From Nocardia macrotermitis (lineage in GTDB: Bacteria > Actinomycetota > Actinomycetes > Mycobacteriales > Mycobacteriaceae), in the NCBI RefSeq assembly GCF_009604405.1, contig NZ_WEGK01000001.1, positions 248,001 through 312,000 on the forward strand: 64,000 nt of DNA. Reading direction: 5' to 3'. A model generated the notes under the pieces. It was not told where the DNA came from and did no database searches. It was given only the letters and a program-made list of their open reading frames with translations. Positions 48,840 to 56,600 of this stretch are shown in pieces; within the stretch, counting starts at the first letter, position 1; each line of letters begins with the position of its first letter. Made by a program: the position numbers and the translations under genes.

Positions 48840-49349
48840 GTGTCGTTGATGCAGACCGCGCTGGATCGAGTGCCGGACCGCTACCTCGCCCGTCTTCACC
48901 AGCATCAGGAGCTGATGAAGTTCGCGGTGGTGGGCGCGATCACCTGGTTCATCGATACCGGAATCGTCTACGCGCTCAAATTCACCGTCCTGCAGGACAA
49001 ACCACTCACCGCGCGCGCGATCGGTGTCCTCATCGCGACGATCGCCTCGTACATTCTGAATCGGGAATGGTCGTTCAGCACCCGGGGCGGGCGCCAGCGC
49101 GCGCACGAGGCCGCGCTGTTCTTCGGCGTCAGCGCGCTGGCCGTGGTGGTCACGCTGATTCCGCAGGCCATCGCGCTGTACCTCTTCGATCTGCATGTGC
49201 CGCACGTCAGCCGGACGACGCAGGCGCTGTCCAATTTCATCTCCGGACAGATCCTCGGTGTGCTGCTGGCGATGGCATTCCGCTACTGGGCATTGCGCAA
49301 GTTCGTATTTCCGGATGATTTGACGCAGGCCGAACTGGAAACACTGTGA
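48840..49349 (+). CDS. GtrA-family membrane protein
   Basis: A 169-residue protein with four helices of the GtrA type (LMKFAVVGAITWFIDTGIVYAL; FRYWALRKFVF near the end). GtrA-like proteins help flip or supply polyprenyl-linked sugars for cell-wall polysaccharide; mycobacterial Rv3789 is an example linked to arabinan. GTG at 48840 lies six bases after TATTGT without a ribosome site, so the mRNA is probably leaderless. It is 72 bases after the UvrA-like gene. Confidence 0.9.
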   Translation: MSLMQTALDRVPDRYLARLHQHQELMKFAVVGAITWFIDTGIVYALKFTVLQDKPLTARAIGVLIATIASYILNREWSFSTRGGRQRAHEAALFFGVSALAVVVTLIPQAIALYLFDLHVPHVSRTTQALSNFISGQILGVLLAMAFRYWALRKFVFPDDLTQAELETL

Positions 49350-49377
49350 CGTAGCGGCCGGGCCGGACGGATTTTCC

Positions 49378-50286
49378 GTGGGCTTGAAACACGCCGCGCA
49401 CTACGTCAGGATGCCTCCGGAGGGGGCATGTTCCAGGGAGGTGAGCGGCATTCTCCACCACAGCCGACCCGGCACGGATCCGGAGTCGACTCGATGGCAC
49501 GGCAAGAAGTATGTGGCACTGGGCAGTTCGTTCGCCTCCGGGCCCGCGATCGCACCCCGCGAACCCGACGCACCACGGTTGGCGGGCCGCTCGCGCAACA
49601 ACTACGCGCATCTGGTCGCCGCGGCCGCCCAGTTGGAACTCACCGACGTCACCAGTAGCGGCGCGACCTGTGAGCACATCCTGCACGAGCAGCAGTACGG
49701 CCAGCCGCCGCAGATCCGCGCGGTCGACTCCGCGACCGATCTGGTCACGCTGACCATCGGCGGGAACGATGTCGGCCTGACCCAGTACCGCATCGCGCAC
49801 CGATTACCCTTGCCGCTACGGCTGATCCCCCCGATCGCACGCCTCGGTGACGAAACCGCCGTCAACCACCGGCTGCACACGATCGAACAGAGTCTCACCG
49901 AGGTGCTGACCACGATCGCCCGCCGCGCACCGCGCGCCCGGGTGCTGGTCGTGAACTATCTGTCGCTGCTCGGCCCGGTCTCCGCGCAGGACCGCCCGGT
50001 CGATCGCAACTATCAGCAGTTCGCCGAATCCCTTGCCGCACATACCGCTTCGGCCGCCGCCCGCGCCGACGCGGAACTGATCGACGCCCGCACCCCCAGC
50101 CTGGACCATCCGCCCGGCAGCACCGGCGCGTGGACCATCGGCGGCTACCTTCCCCTCCCGGGCCGGCAGTATCCCGGCGCGCCGTTCCATCCCACCGCCG
50201 CGGGCATGGCGGGTGTGGCGGATCTGATCCTGGACCGGCTGGCGAGCCTGCCGCCGATCGAACCGCAGCCCACCGCGGAATCCTGA
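49378..50286 (+). CDS. SGNH/GDSL-type lipase or esterase
   Basis: A protein of ~302 residues with SGNH blocks: YVALGSSFASGPAIAP (block I Ser), TIGGNDVGL (block III Asn) and PFHPTAAGM (block V His). It resembles actinomycete SGNH esterases that act on short-chain esters or phospholipids. The start is uncertain: GTG 49378, ATG 49411 and GTG 49441 are all in frame and none has a well-spaced ribosome site. No clear signal peptide is seen with these starts, so it is either cytosolic or the N-terminus is misjudged. Confidence 0.87.
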   Translation: MGLKHAAHYVRMPPEGACSREVSGILHHSRPGTDPESTRWHGKKYVALGSSFASGPAIAPREPDAPRLAGRSRNNYAHLVAAAAQLELTDVTSSGATCEHILHEQQYGQPPQIRAVDSATDLVTLTIGGNDVGLTQYRIAHRLPLPLRLIPPIARLGDETAVNHRLHTIEQSLTEVLTTIARRAPRARVLVVNYLSLLGPVSAQDRPVDRNYQQFAESLAAHTASAAARADAELIDARTPSLDHPPGSTGAWTIGGYLPLPGRQYPGAPFHPTAAGMAGVADLILDRLASLPPIEPQPTAES

Positions 50287-50388
50287 ACTCGCGCAACCGA
50301 TACCGCCGCCCGCGCGCTGATCACGATCGATGTGATCGGCCGCGGGCCGCGGTACCTAGTCGCGGGCTGCCGCCGAACCCCCGGGGGC

Positions 50389-50739
50389 TCAGGTCCAGAG
50401 CACCGCGACGCAGACATTGACGATCGCCAGCCAGCCCGCGGCGTGCGGCATCCAGCCGATCATCTTGTCGCGCTTGGCATCCGCGCGCGCGATCTCGGCG
50501 AAACCGGCCACCGCGACCGCGATCACCAGCTTCACGATCATCTTCGCCAGGATGACGTGCTTGTCCAGCGAGTGGATCGAATCCGCCAGGCCGAACAGCA
50601 CCAGCCCACTGATGAGCTGCGCCCGCGCACCCCACACCAGTACCTCGGATACCCGGGTCGGCGAGGCCGCGTAGCCGCCGATGATGGCCGCCAGACCCAG
50701 CAGGTGGGTCACGAGCACCAGATTGAAGACGAATGTCAT
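50389..50739 (-). CDS. Small integral membrane protein, unknown function
   Basis: A 116-residue protein with four predicted helices (TFVFNLVLVTHLLGLAAIIGG; AQLISGLVLFGLA; ILAKMIVKLVIAVAVAGFAEIA; WLAIVNVCVAVLW). Conserved-looking charged residues occur between helices (HSLDKHV, RADAKRDK). I do not recognise a functional family. ATG at 50739 lies eight bases after TACGCT on the minus strand and lacks a ribosome site, perhaps leaderless. It stands alone. Confidence 0.85.
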   Translation of the reverse strand: MTFVFNLVLVTHLLGLAAIIGGYAASPTRVSEVLVWGARAQLISGLVLFGLADSIHSLDKHVILAKMIVKLVIAVAVAGFAEIARADAKRDKMIGWMPHAAGWLAIVNVCVAVLWT

Positions 50740-50939
50740 GGAACGACAGCGTAGTTCATCGACGAGGCCGTCAACGACATTCGGTAGTAGAAAACCTGTG
50801 AACCGGACCCGGGACACACAGCAGATCCACATCCGACACGCAGATCGATGCCATCCTCGCCCCCTAGCCTGCGAAGCGGTCGGCACGTCCACACGACCAC
50901 CGTCCTGTTCATCGCGGCACAGACCACCGAGGCGTGAAA

Positions 50940-51254
50940 ATGACACACGAGCAGAGCGACGAGGAGCACACACCTCCCCGTGCGGCGAGCTCCGAACCGA
51001 TCGACCCGACCCCGAACACCGCGACGTCCCCACCGCCGTCCCGCCTGACCCGGCTCGGCGCCAGCTGGCGCACCTCCCTGCCGCTGCGCATCGCGACCGC
51101 CGCCGTGGTTGCCCTGCTGATCAGCGGTGTCGGATTCGCCGCCGGGACTGCGTTCGGCGACGACGACAACCCGCACCACACCCCGCACCACGTCACCGCC
51201 GACCACCCGTTCTGGCAGAACCACATGGGGTGGTTCCACCGGAACAGCGATTGA
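50940..51254 (+). CDS. Small single-pass membrane protein with His-rich tail
   Basis: A 104-residue protein with an acidic/Pro-rich cytosolic N-terminus (~1-48) and one helix (IATAAVVALLISGVGFAAGTAFG). A short outer tail is rich in His (NPHHTPHHVTADH), ending in HMGWFHRNSD. The His cluster may bind metal; this is inference. ATG at 50940 is spaced correctly from GAGGCG; a GTG two codons earlier is possible. I do not know the family. Confidence 0.7.
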   Translation: MTHEQSDEEHTPPRAASSEPIDPTPNTATSPPPSRLTRLGASWRTSLPLRIATAAVVALLISGVGFAAGTAFGDDDNPHHTPHHVTADHPFWQNHMGWFHRNSD

Positions 51255-51467
51255 ACCACGTCACCGCGGGGAACACTCCCCCAATCGGATCGCCGCCGTA
51301 CGACCGTCCCGGGCCGGACTCGATGGGACGGATATCGCATCGAATACGCGTTTCGAGGTCTTGCACCCCGGGTAACCATCGCCCAGTGGCTCTCTTCGCC
51401 CATGCGCTGCCGAGTTCGCGCGCGGGGGCGGAGTCGGCGGATGACGGTGAACGGCTAGGAGAAGAGG

Positions 51468-52454
51468 GTGGCGGTTGTACTCGTGCTGCGCGCACGTGGA
51501 CTAGGTGATCTACTCACCGCGGTCCCCGCGCTGCGCGCACTGCGCCGGGCGCGGCCGCACGACCACATCGCGCTCGCGGCACCGCATCGGCTCAAGCCGA
51601 TCGTCGATCTGATCACCTCGGTCGACGAGATGGTGCCGACGGCGGATCCGGAGAGTCTGCGCTGGGACGGCGAGGCCCCGGCGCTCGCGGTCAATCTGCA
51701 CAGCGCCGGTGCCGAGGGCATCGTCGAGCTGGCCAAGACCAACCCCACCCGGATCCTCACCTACCGCAACCCCGCGTTCCCGGAACTGGACGGCCCGCAG
51801 TGGCAGCCCGACATGCACGATGTCGACCGCTGGTGCTACCTGCTCGAATCCGCGGGCATCAGCGCCGACCGCCGCAACCTGGGACTGGTCCCGCCGGTCG
51901 CGGCCACGAACCATCGCGACTGCGTCGTCATCCACGTCGGCGCCGGCGCGGAGGCCCGGCGCTGGCCCGCCGAACGTTTCGCCGCGGTGATCCGGCATCT
52001 GCTCGTGCAGGACCGCGAGGTGGTGCTCACCGGCGACGAGTTCGAACGCGAGATCGCGCTGGGCATCGCCGCCCGCGCCGGACTGCCGCAGCATCATGTG
52101 CTGGCCGGTCAGCAGAATCTCATCGAACTGTCCGCCACCGTGGCCGAGGCCGAACTCGTGGTGTGCGGCGATACCGGTGTCGCCCATCTGGCGACCGCGT
52201 TCGGCACCCGCACCGTGCTGCTGTTCGGCCCGACCCCGCCCGATCAGAGCGGTCCGCCGCCGCATCTGCTCGGACGTCACGTGGTGCTGTGGGCCGGGCA
52301 CACCGGCGATCACGACGGCGACACCCCCGATCCCGGCCTGCTGGAGATCACGGTGCCGGATGTGATCGACGCCGTCGACACGCAACTGCGCAGCCGCTCG
52401 TGGTCGGGCGCGGCCATCGACGGACGCTCCGCGCCCTACCGCCAGGTCGGCTGA
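51468..52454 (+). CDS. Glycosyltransferase family 9 protein
   Basis: A 328-residue GT-B enzyme of the heptosyltransferase (GT9) type. The N-terminal LVLRARGLGDLLTAVPALRALRRARP and the C-terminal VVCGDTGVAHLATAFGTRTVLLFGPTPP are the family hallmarks. In mycolata, which lack LPS, such proteins add sugars to unknown glycolipids or glycans. GTG at 51468 follows AGGAGAAGAGG. It is cytosolic or membrane-peripheral. Neighbours give no clear pathway. Confidence 0.92.
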   Translation: MAVVLVLRARGLGDLLTAVPALRALRRARPHDHIALAAPHRLKPIVDLITSVDEMVPTADPESLRWDGEAPALAVNLHSAGAEGIVELAKTNPTRILTYRNPAFPELDGPQWQPDMHDVDRWCYLLESAGISADRRNLGLVPPVAATNHRDCVVIHVGAGAEARRWPAERFAAVIRHLLVQDREVVLTGDEFEREIALGIAARAGLPQHHVLAGQQNLIELSATVAEAELVVCGDTGVAHLATAFGTRTVLLFGPTPPDQSGPPPHLLGRHVVLWAGHTGDHDGDTPDPGLLEITVPDVIDAVDTQLRSRSWSGAAIDGRSAPYRQVG

Positions 52455-52515
52455 AGGTACCGCCGCGTCGGCCGGGGATGTTTGCTGTGCGCCCGGCCGA
52501 CCGGGCACATCCGCC

Positions 52516-52842
52516 TCAGCGGAGTCGCTCGGCCTCCTTCGCCAGGTTGACCAGAGCACCGGTCAATTCCAGCAATTCACCGTGATCCGCACCCTCGGCG
52601 ACCGCGGTCGCCACATCCTCCGCCGCACAGCGCGCGGCGAACCAGCGATCGGCCAGATCGGCCGCCTCCTGTGCGCTCAGCACCACCGAGTCCTCGGGAA
52701 TTCCGGTGCCCTCCAAGCCTTTCCGGTGCTCGTAGGCTCGTTGGCGACAGGACTGCCGACAGTACCGGCGGCGACGCCCGACTTCGGATTCAGCGATCTG
52801 CCGTCCACACCAGGAGCAGGACGACAGGACACGGCGCGACAT
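52516..52842 (-). CDS. Small zinc-ribbon-like protein divergent from rbpA
   Basis: A 108-residue protein. The N-terminal knuckle CSWCGRQIAESEVGRRRRYC with RQSCRQRAYEHRKG has four Cys in a CxxC/CxxxC order, likely a zinc site with a basic RNA/DNA-facing surface. The C-terminal ~70 residues are helical (SAQEAADLADRWFAARCAAEDVATAV). ATG at 52842 is eight bases after TAGGGT on the minus strand, so it may be leaderless. The function is unknown; it is divergent from rbpA by ~220 bases. Confidence 0.8.
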   Translation of the reverse strand: MSRRVLSSCSWCGRQIAESEVGRRRRYCRQSCRQRAYEHRKGLEGTGIPEDSVVLSAQEAADLADRWFAARCAAEDVATAVAEGADHGELLELTGALVNLAKEAERLR

Positions 52843-52965
52843 GACCCGACACCCTAACGGGCGCTCGTTCGGCCGCCACGCGGGGCACACCGTTTTCCCC
52901 CGGGGTGGGGCGGTTATTTTCATCCAGCGGAGGTAACCCGTAAAATGCAGGGGTTGACCGTCACA

Positions 52966-52992
52966 GGGAACTGAACCCGGGCCTGGCGCGTT
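52966..52992 (+). promoter_or_regulatory. SigR/SigH-like promoter upstream of rbpA
   Basis: GGGAAC (52966-52971), 18 bases, then GTT (52990-52992) closely matches the GGGAAY-N18-GTT oxidative-stress sigma promoter. rbpA is a known SigR target in Streptomyces. Confidence 0.7.
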
Positions 52993-53065
52993 ATACCCGT
53001 AGGTCCCGCCGGACCTGCACTTCATCGAGGGACGTTGCCGACAGGCCGAGAGAGGACCGCACACC

Positions 53066-53401
53066 ATGGCAGATCGTGTACTCCGAGGTAGCCGACTCGG
53101 AGCGGTGAGCTACGAGACCGATCGGGATCACGACCTGGCACCCCGGCGAGTAGCGCGGTACCGGACCGACAACGGCGAGGAGTTCGACGTACCCTTCGCC
53201 GACGACGCCGAGATCCCGCCCACCTGGCTGTGCCGCAACGGTCAGGAGGGCATCCTGATCGAGGGCACCACCCAGGAGCCCAAGAAGGTCAAGCCCCCGC
53301 GTACCCACTGGGACATGCTGCTCGAGCGTCGCTCCAAGGACGAGCTCGAGGAGTTGCTGCAGGAGCGTCTGGAGCTGCTCAAGACCCGCCGGGGTCGCTA
53401 G
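53066..53401 (+). CDS. rbpA: RNA polymerase-binding protein RbpA
   Basis: A 111-residue protein almost diagnostic of RbpA: start MADRVLRGSRLGAVSYETDR, core RYRTDNGEEFDVPFADDAEIPPTWLCRNG, C-terminal sigma-interacting helix THWDMLLERRSKDELEELLQERL. It binds RNA polymerase beta-prime and principal sigma factors and aids open-complex formation. It influences rifampicin tolerance in actinobacteria. ATG at 53066 follows GAGAGGA. A SigR/SigH-like promoter lies upstream and a very strong hairpin terminator downstream. Confidence 0.98.
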   Translation: MADRVLRGSRLGAVSYETDRDHDLAPRRVARYRTDNGEEFDVPFADDAEIPPTWLCRNGQEGILIEGTTQEPKKVKPPRTHWDMLLERRSKDELEELLQERLELLKTRRGR

Positions 53402-53437
53402 CACGAATTGTCCGGGGTCGCCGGGCGACTACCCGCG

Positions 53438-53487
53438 CAACGCGAAAGGCCGCGTCCACCGATCGGTGGATGCGGCCTTTCGCGTTG
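53438..53487. terminator. Very long perfect hairpin terminator after rbpA
   Basis: A 23-base stem (53438-53460 with 53465-53487) with one G-T wobble and a GATC loop lies between rbpA and the convergent tautomerase gene. It likely ends transcription from both sides. Confidence 0.85.
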
Positions 53488-53540
53488 TGGGGTAAGCGAT
53501 CTCGCGGATCAGGCTACCCGTGGTACCCGTCGTCGGGTGA

Positions 53541-53750
53541 TCAGTCGTCCCCGTTGAGCATGGCGGCGGTCAGCACCGTGCCACCGAAGCCCCAGCCACC
53601 GTCGACGACCTCCTCGACCACGACCAGCGTGTTGGCGCGGGCGCGCTCACCATAGATCTCGGCGTACAGGTCGGTCGTACGGTCGATGATCTTCTTCTTG
53701 TCCGCCGCGCTGATCGTGTCGGCGGGCACCTTGAAGTTGGCGAAAGGCAT
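53541..53750 (-). CDS. 4-oxalocrotonate-tautomerase-family protein
   Basis: A 69-residue tautomerase subunit. It begins Met-Pro (MPFANFKVPADTISAADKKK), so after Met removal Pro1 would be the catalytic base, as in 4-OT. It forms small oligomers and isomerises keto-enol groups; the physiological substrate is unknown. ATG at 53750 follows GAGGAGAAATACG. It stands alone between rbpA and the XRE regulator. Confidence 0.93.
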   Translation of the reverse strand: MPFANFKVPADTISAADKKKIIDRTTDLYAEIYGERARANTLVVVEEVVDGGWGFGGTVLTAAMLNGDD

Positions 53751-53872
53751 CGTATTTCTCCTCAGTTCGGTTCTGCGGAAATCCGCATGCAGTAACTATG
53801 GGATGCGCGGGCTCACTGAGCGAGGTGCTGCCAACCCCTGGCTGACCGGCCCCCGTCACGCACAATGGAAGT

Positions 53873-54742
53873 ATGAATTCGTCGAGGTACGCCGCGCTGG
53901 GCGCTTTCCTGCGGTCGCGCCGGGACCGGATCAGTCCGGAAGAGGTCGGATTGGTGCGTGGTCCGCGCCGACGGGTGCCCGGGTTGCGGCGCGACGAGGT
54001 CGCGGGCCTGGCGGGCGCGTCGGTGGACTACTACAACGAGCTCGAGCGCGGCGCGGGCGCGCAACCGTCGGAGCAGATGCTCAACGCACTGGCCCGCGCG
54101 CTGCGCCTGACCGCCGACGAGCGCGCGCACCTGTTCGACCTCGCCGAACGCCCCGTACCCCGCGATCACGGATCCATCGCACACGTCCATCCGGGCATGC
54201 TCGACCTGATGTCGCGGCTGACCACCACCCCCGCGCAGGTGATCACGGATCTGCACGTCACGCTGGTGCAGAACCCGCTGGCGGTCGCGTTGCTCGGCGA
54301 CCAGTCCGTGCACCGCGGCAACTCCGCGAGCCTGGTGTACCGCTGGTTCACCGATCCCGAGGCCCGGCACATCTACCCGGCAGCGGACCACGACCGCCAG
54401 ACCCGCACGTTCGTGGCCGACCTGCGGGCCGCCTCGGCGCGACGCGGCGCCAAGGACACCGAGGTGAACGGCCTGATCGACGAATTGCATTCCCGCTCCG
54501 AGGAATTCGCGACGACCTGGGCCGAGTACGACGTCGCGTTCCGCCGCGCCGACCGCAAACAGATCATCCACCCCGAACTCGGCCTGCTGGAGGTCGACTG
54601 CCTCACCCTGTTCAGCGAGGACGGCCGCCAGCGCCTGCTCTGGTTCACCCCCGCCGCCGGAACCGATACCGTCGAGAAACTCGACCTGCTCGCCGTCATC
54701 GGTACCCAGCGGATCGCGGCGGTCGACCACCAGCCGAGTTAG
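53873..54742 (+). CDS. XRE-family HTH regulator with MmyB-like ligand domain
   Basis: A 289-residue regulator. An N-terminal XRE helix-turn-helix (LGAFLRSRRDRISPEEVGL, RRDEVAGLAGASVDYYNELERG) is followed by the MmyB-like ligand-binding domain (~105-280) common in Streptomyces and Nocardia. These bind fatty-acid-like ligands, by analogy with the MLTR family. ATG at 53873; its three-base frame ends inside the exporter gene 3' end by four bases, convergent. Target genes are unknown; the adjacent tautomerase or exporter are possible. Confidence 0.92.
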   Translation: MNSSRYAALGAFLRSRRDRISPEEVGLVRGPRRRVPGLRRDEVAGLAGASVDYYNELERGAGAQPSEQMLNALARALRLTADERAHLFDLAERPVPRDHGSIAHVHPGMLDLMSRLTTTPAQVITDLHVTLVQNPLAVALLGDQSVHRGNSASLVYRWFTDPEARHIYPAADHDRQTRTFVADLRAASARRGAKDTEVNGLIDELHSRSEEFATTWAEYDVAFRRADRKQIIHPELGLLEVDCLTLFSEDGRQRLLWFTPAAGTDTVEKLDLLAVIGTQRIAAVDHQPS

Positions 54743-55611
54743 CGAGAAACCTTGCGGTACTGGACGAGTGCCAGCGGCATCGCGATCGCCAGGATCACCA
54801 GCGAGCAGATGATCGAGTACTCGACGCAGTGATCCGCGGGCCAGCCGTGCGGGGTCTTGAACGACGGCGGTGAGCCGTTGACGAACAGTTTGCGGCCCGC
54901 CGCCGAGACCGCGGTGATCGGATTCCACTCCGCGACCGCGCGCAGCGGGCCCGGCAGGGTTTCGGCGGAGATGAAGGCCGAGGAGATGAACGTCAGCGGG
55001 AACATCCAGATCAGTCCCGCGCTCTGCGCCACCTCGACGCTCGGCGAGACCAGACCGGTCAGCGCGCCCACCCACGACATCGCGAACGCGAACAGCAGGA
55101 TCACCGCGAAAGCCGCTACGGCGTCGAGGATTCCGCCGTTGATCCGCCAGCCGACCAGATATCCGCAGCCGACCATCACCGCCAGCGACAGGATGTTCAC
55201 CACCAGATCGGACAGCGTGCGGCCCATCAGCACCGCCAGCCGCGACATCGGCAGCGTGCGCATCCGATCGATGATGCCCTTCTGCAGATCGTTGGCCAGT
55301 CCGACCGTGGTGAAGGCGGCGTTGAAAGCGACTGTCTGCGTGAAGATTCCGGCGAGCAGGAATTCCCGGTACTGATCACCGCCCAGGGACGCGCCGAAGA
55401 TGTAGGCGAACAGGAACACGAACATCAGCGGCTGCACGGTCGCGGTCACCAGCAGGGTCGGCACCCGCAGGATGGTGACCAGGTTCCGGTACGCGACGAC
55501 GGCGCTGTCCCGGAACACCCGCACCGGGGCCGGGATCGACGGCACCGCCACCGGATCCTCGTGTACGACAACCGTTTCCGACGGCTCGGGCGCGAGCTCG
55601 ACGGTACTCAC
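54739..55611 (-). CDS. ABC-2 type transport permease (DrrB-like)
   Basis: A 290-residue permease with six helices of the ABC-2 class (FVFLFAYIFGASLGG; TLSDLVVNILSLAVMVGCGYLV; MFPLTFISSAFISAETLP). The start GTG at 55609-55611 overlaps the ATPase stop, so the pair is co-translated. Together they form a DrrAB-like exporter. Because the ATPase gene overlaps the NRPS stop as well, this exporter probably secretes the NRPS product or gives self-resistance. Confidence 0.93.
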   Translation of the reverse strand: MSTVELAPEPSETVVVHEDPVAVPSIPAPVRVFRDSAVVAYRNLVTILRVPTLLVTATVQPLMFVFLFAYIFGASLGGDQYREFLLAGIFTQTVAFNAAFTTVGLANDLQKGIIDRMRTLPMSRLAVLMGRTLSDLVVNILSLAVMVGCGYLVGWRINGGILDAVAAFAVILLFAFAMSWVGALTGLVSPSVEVAQSAGLIWMFPLTFISSAFISAETLPGPLRAVAEWNPITAVSAAGRKLFVNGSPPSFKTPHGWPADHCVEYSIICSLVILAIAMPLALVQYRKVSR

Positions 55612-56600
55612 GACATGATCTCCTCTGCTACGTCTTCGTCGGTGTCGGCTGTTTCCGCGGCCGCGGCGGGCGCGCCGGTCAGCGACAGGAACACATCGTC
55701 GAGGCTGGGCCGGTGCACCTGCGCGTCGAGCACGCACACGCCCGCGTCGTCCAGGCGGCGCAGCGCCTCGACCATGGTGCGCGACCCGTCGCCCACCACG
55801 ATCGCGACCTCGTCGGTCCCGGCCTCGTGCGTGGGTTCGCCGATACCCACCTCGGCCAGTACGGATTTCGCCTGCTGCGGATCCTGTCCGGCGGCCAGCG
55901 TGACCGTCAGCCGGTCGCCGCCGATCGAGGTCTTGAGCTCGTCGGCCGAACCGCGCGCGATCACCCGGCCGCGATCGATCACCGTGATGCGATCGGCCAG
56001 CAGATCGGCCTCCTCCAGATACTGCGTGGTCAGCAGCACCGTGGTGCCGTCGTCGACCAGTTCGCCGATGACGCCCCACATGTCCAGGCGACCGCGGGGA
56101 TCCAGGCCGGTGGTCGGCTCGTCCAGCACGACCACGGTCGGCCGGGCCACCAGCGCGCCCGCCAGATCCAGGCGGCGAGCCATGCCGCCGGAGTAGGTGC
56201 CCGCCCGCCGGTCCGCGACATAGTCCAGACCGAATTGCCCGAGTAGTTCGGACGCGCGGGCCGCGGCCCGCTTGTGCGACATCCCGTACAGCCGCGCGAC
56301 CATGCGCAGATTCTCGAATCCGGTCAGATTCGCGTCCACGGCCGCGTACTGCCCGGACAGCCCGATGCGGGTGCGCGCGGCGGCGGGATCGCCCAGCACG
56401 TCGACGCCCGCCACCCGCACCGCTCCGGCGGTGGGTTTGAGCAGCGTGGTGACGATGCGCACGGTCGTGGTCTTCCCGGCCCCGTTGGGCCCCAGCAACC
56501 CCATCACGGTGCCGCTGGGTATCTCCAGATCGATACCGTCCAGCACCCGCACCCGCCCGTACTGCTTCACCAATCCGGCGACCTCCACCGCCAGAGTCAC
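55608..56600 (-). CDS. DrrA-like ABC transporter ATPase
   Basis: A 330-residue ATPase: Walker [10 protein letters not shown] (~40), signature [12 protein letters not shown] (~140), Walker [14 protein letters not shown]. The C-terminal ~100 residues follow the DrrA pattern ([14 protein letters not shown]). GTG at 56598-56600 follows AAGGAG and overlaps the NRPS stop by three bases. It drives the DrrB-like permease at the membrane. The compact overlaps NRPS-ATPase-permease indicate one transcript. Confidence 0.95.
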   Translation of the reverse strand: MTLAVEVAGLVKQYGRVRVLDGIDLEIPSGTVMGLLGPNGAGKTTTVRIVTTLLKPTAGAVRVAGVDVLGDPAAARTRIGLSGQYAAVDANLTGFENLRMVARLYGMSHKRAAARASELLGQFGLDYVADRRAGTYSGGMARRLDLAGALVARPTVVVLDEPTTGLDPRGRLDMWGVIGELVDDGTTVLLTTQYLEEADLLADRITVIDRGRVIARGSADELKTSIGGDRLTVTLAAGQDPQQAKSVLAEVGIGEPTHEAGTDEVAIVVGDGSRTMVEALRRLDDAGVCVLDAQVHRPSLDDVFLSLTGAPAAAAETADTDEDVAEEIMS

